A DNA stretch of 64,000 nt from Clostridium sp. MCC353 (GTDB taxonomy: Bacteria > Bacillota > Clostridia > Lachnospirales > Lachnospiraceae): contig NZ_WQPN01000022.1 in the NCBI RefSeq assembly GCF_018785315.1, forward strand, positions 1 through 64,000, read 5' to 3'. The notes under the pieces were generated by a model, which was not told the origin of the DNA, made no database searches, and worked only from the letters and a program-made list of their open reading frames with translations. Shown here piece after piece: positions 63,641 to 64,000 of this stretch (the stretch's first letter is position 1; every line of letters starts with the position of its first letter). The position numbers and the translations under genes were made by a program.

Positions 63641-64000
63641 TATTGCAGTCATTGGTGAAATACTATGAGGCTTTGGAGCAAAAAGGTGAAATTACCAGGC
63701 CGGGATGGTGTAAGGTGAAGATATCATTTGCCTTGGATCTGTCTGAGGATGGAAAGCTTAAACGGGTGATTCCGCTGAAAACTGAGAAGATCAGGGGCAA
63801 GAAAACGGTTTGGGAACCCAGTACGATGACGGTTCCCCAAATGGTAACAAGATCTTCGGGAGTTTCGTCAAATTTCCTCTGCGATAATTCCAGCTATCTT
63901 CTGGGGATTGATAATAAAGGCAAACCGGAGCGGTCCCTGGAATGCTTTGAATGCGCGAAAGCAAAGCATCTGGAGATTTTAAAAGATGTGGAATCTCCGG
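63637..64000 (+). CDS. cas8c: Type I-C CRISPR-associated protein Cas8c (Csd1), partial
   Basis: The first 121 codons of a Csd1/Cas8c large subunit (MILQSLVKYYEALEQKGEIT, then RPGWCKVKISFALDL and DNSSYLLGIDNKGKP). The frame runs off the window end. The start overlaps the cas5c stop. Cas8c recognises the PAM in type I-C Cascade. Confidence 0.9.
   Translation, partial: MILQSLVKYYEALEQKGEITRPGWCKVKISFALDLSEDGKLKRVIPLKTEKIRGKKTVWEPSTMTVPQMVTRSSGVSSNFLCDNSSYLLGIDNKGKPERSLECFECAKAKHLEILKDVESP

Overview
The window looks like a chromosomal segment of a low-to-moderate GC Gram-positive gut anaerobe, most likely a Lachnospiraceae (Clostridium cluster XIVa) member. The reasons are strong AGGAGG ribosome binding sites, extracellular-binding-protein sugar importers without their own ATPase, many LacI, GntR, ROK and AraC sugar regulators, PD-(D/E)XK (Rpn-type) proteins with KGIE-type repeats, and a choline-binding-like surface protein. 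This rests on gene content and style; no 16S or tRNA gene was seen.

Layout. 0.2-6.6 kb: an AraC regulator divergent from an alpha-galactoside importer (binding protein plus two permeases) and a GH36 alpha-galactosidase. 7-14 kb: housekeeping and mixed genes (Rpn-like nuclease, EamA exporter, gltX, UvrD-like helicase, corrinoid adenosyltransferase, DUF1292, AAA ATPase). 14.2-17.3 kb: a ROK regulator and an orphan fused PTS IIC-IID. 17.5-33.4 kb: a large ter (tellurium/stress) island holding the biosynthetic module (PRTase-TRSP, StiP-PELOTA, ATP-grasp, CitE-like aldolase, HAD), a cytoplasmic trypsin-like protease whose N-terminus resembles the neighbouring YceG-like protein, a rhomboid protease, TelA, four TerD paralogues and a PMCA-type Ca2+ ATPase. 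33.7-34.5 kb: a nuclease pseudogene. 34.8-43.9 kb: a LacI-controlled sugar locus (aldose epimerase, ManA, PFK, a TIM-like protein, a LarA homologue, a NagB-like protein, class II aldolase); two members have substituted catalytic residues, which suggests an uncharacterised carbohydrate pathway.

44.1-47.2 kb: a tightly coupled three-gene operon with its own promoter and terminator: a DUF262 protein, an AAA ATPase with a DUF3696-like tail, and a protein of unknown N-terminus ending in a RelE/HigB (Gp49-like) toxin fold. It is the best candidate here for an undescribed defence system. 47.4-49.3 kb: a Glu/Thr-repeat surface protein. 49.7-56.4 kb: a sialic-acid-type locus (GntR/LacI hybrid regulator, N-acetylneuraminate lyase, sialidase-like BNR protein, LplABC-type importer). 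56.4-57.75 kb: a cation/proton antiporter preceded by a fluoride (crcB) riboswitch. 58-60 kb: an SseB-like protein and a lipoprotein. 60.3-64 kb: a nuclease remnant, then the start of a type I-C CRISPR-Cas operon (cas3, cas5c, partial cas8c); its array lies outside the window.

The intergenic DNA has structure of its own: two families of dispersed palindromic repeats (a GAAGGCATTTTCGAAAATGC-type palindrome at three sites and a GTAACAGTTCAG-type structured element at four), and candidate operators shared between regulator and target promoters for the ROK and LacI loci.
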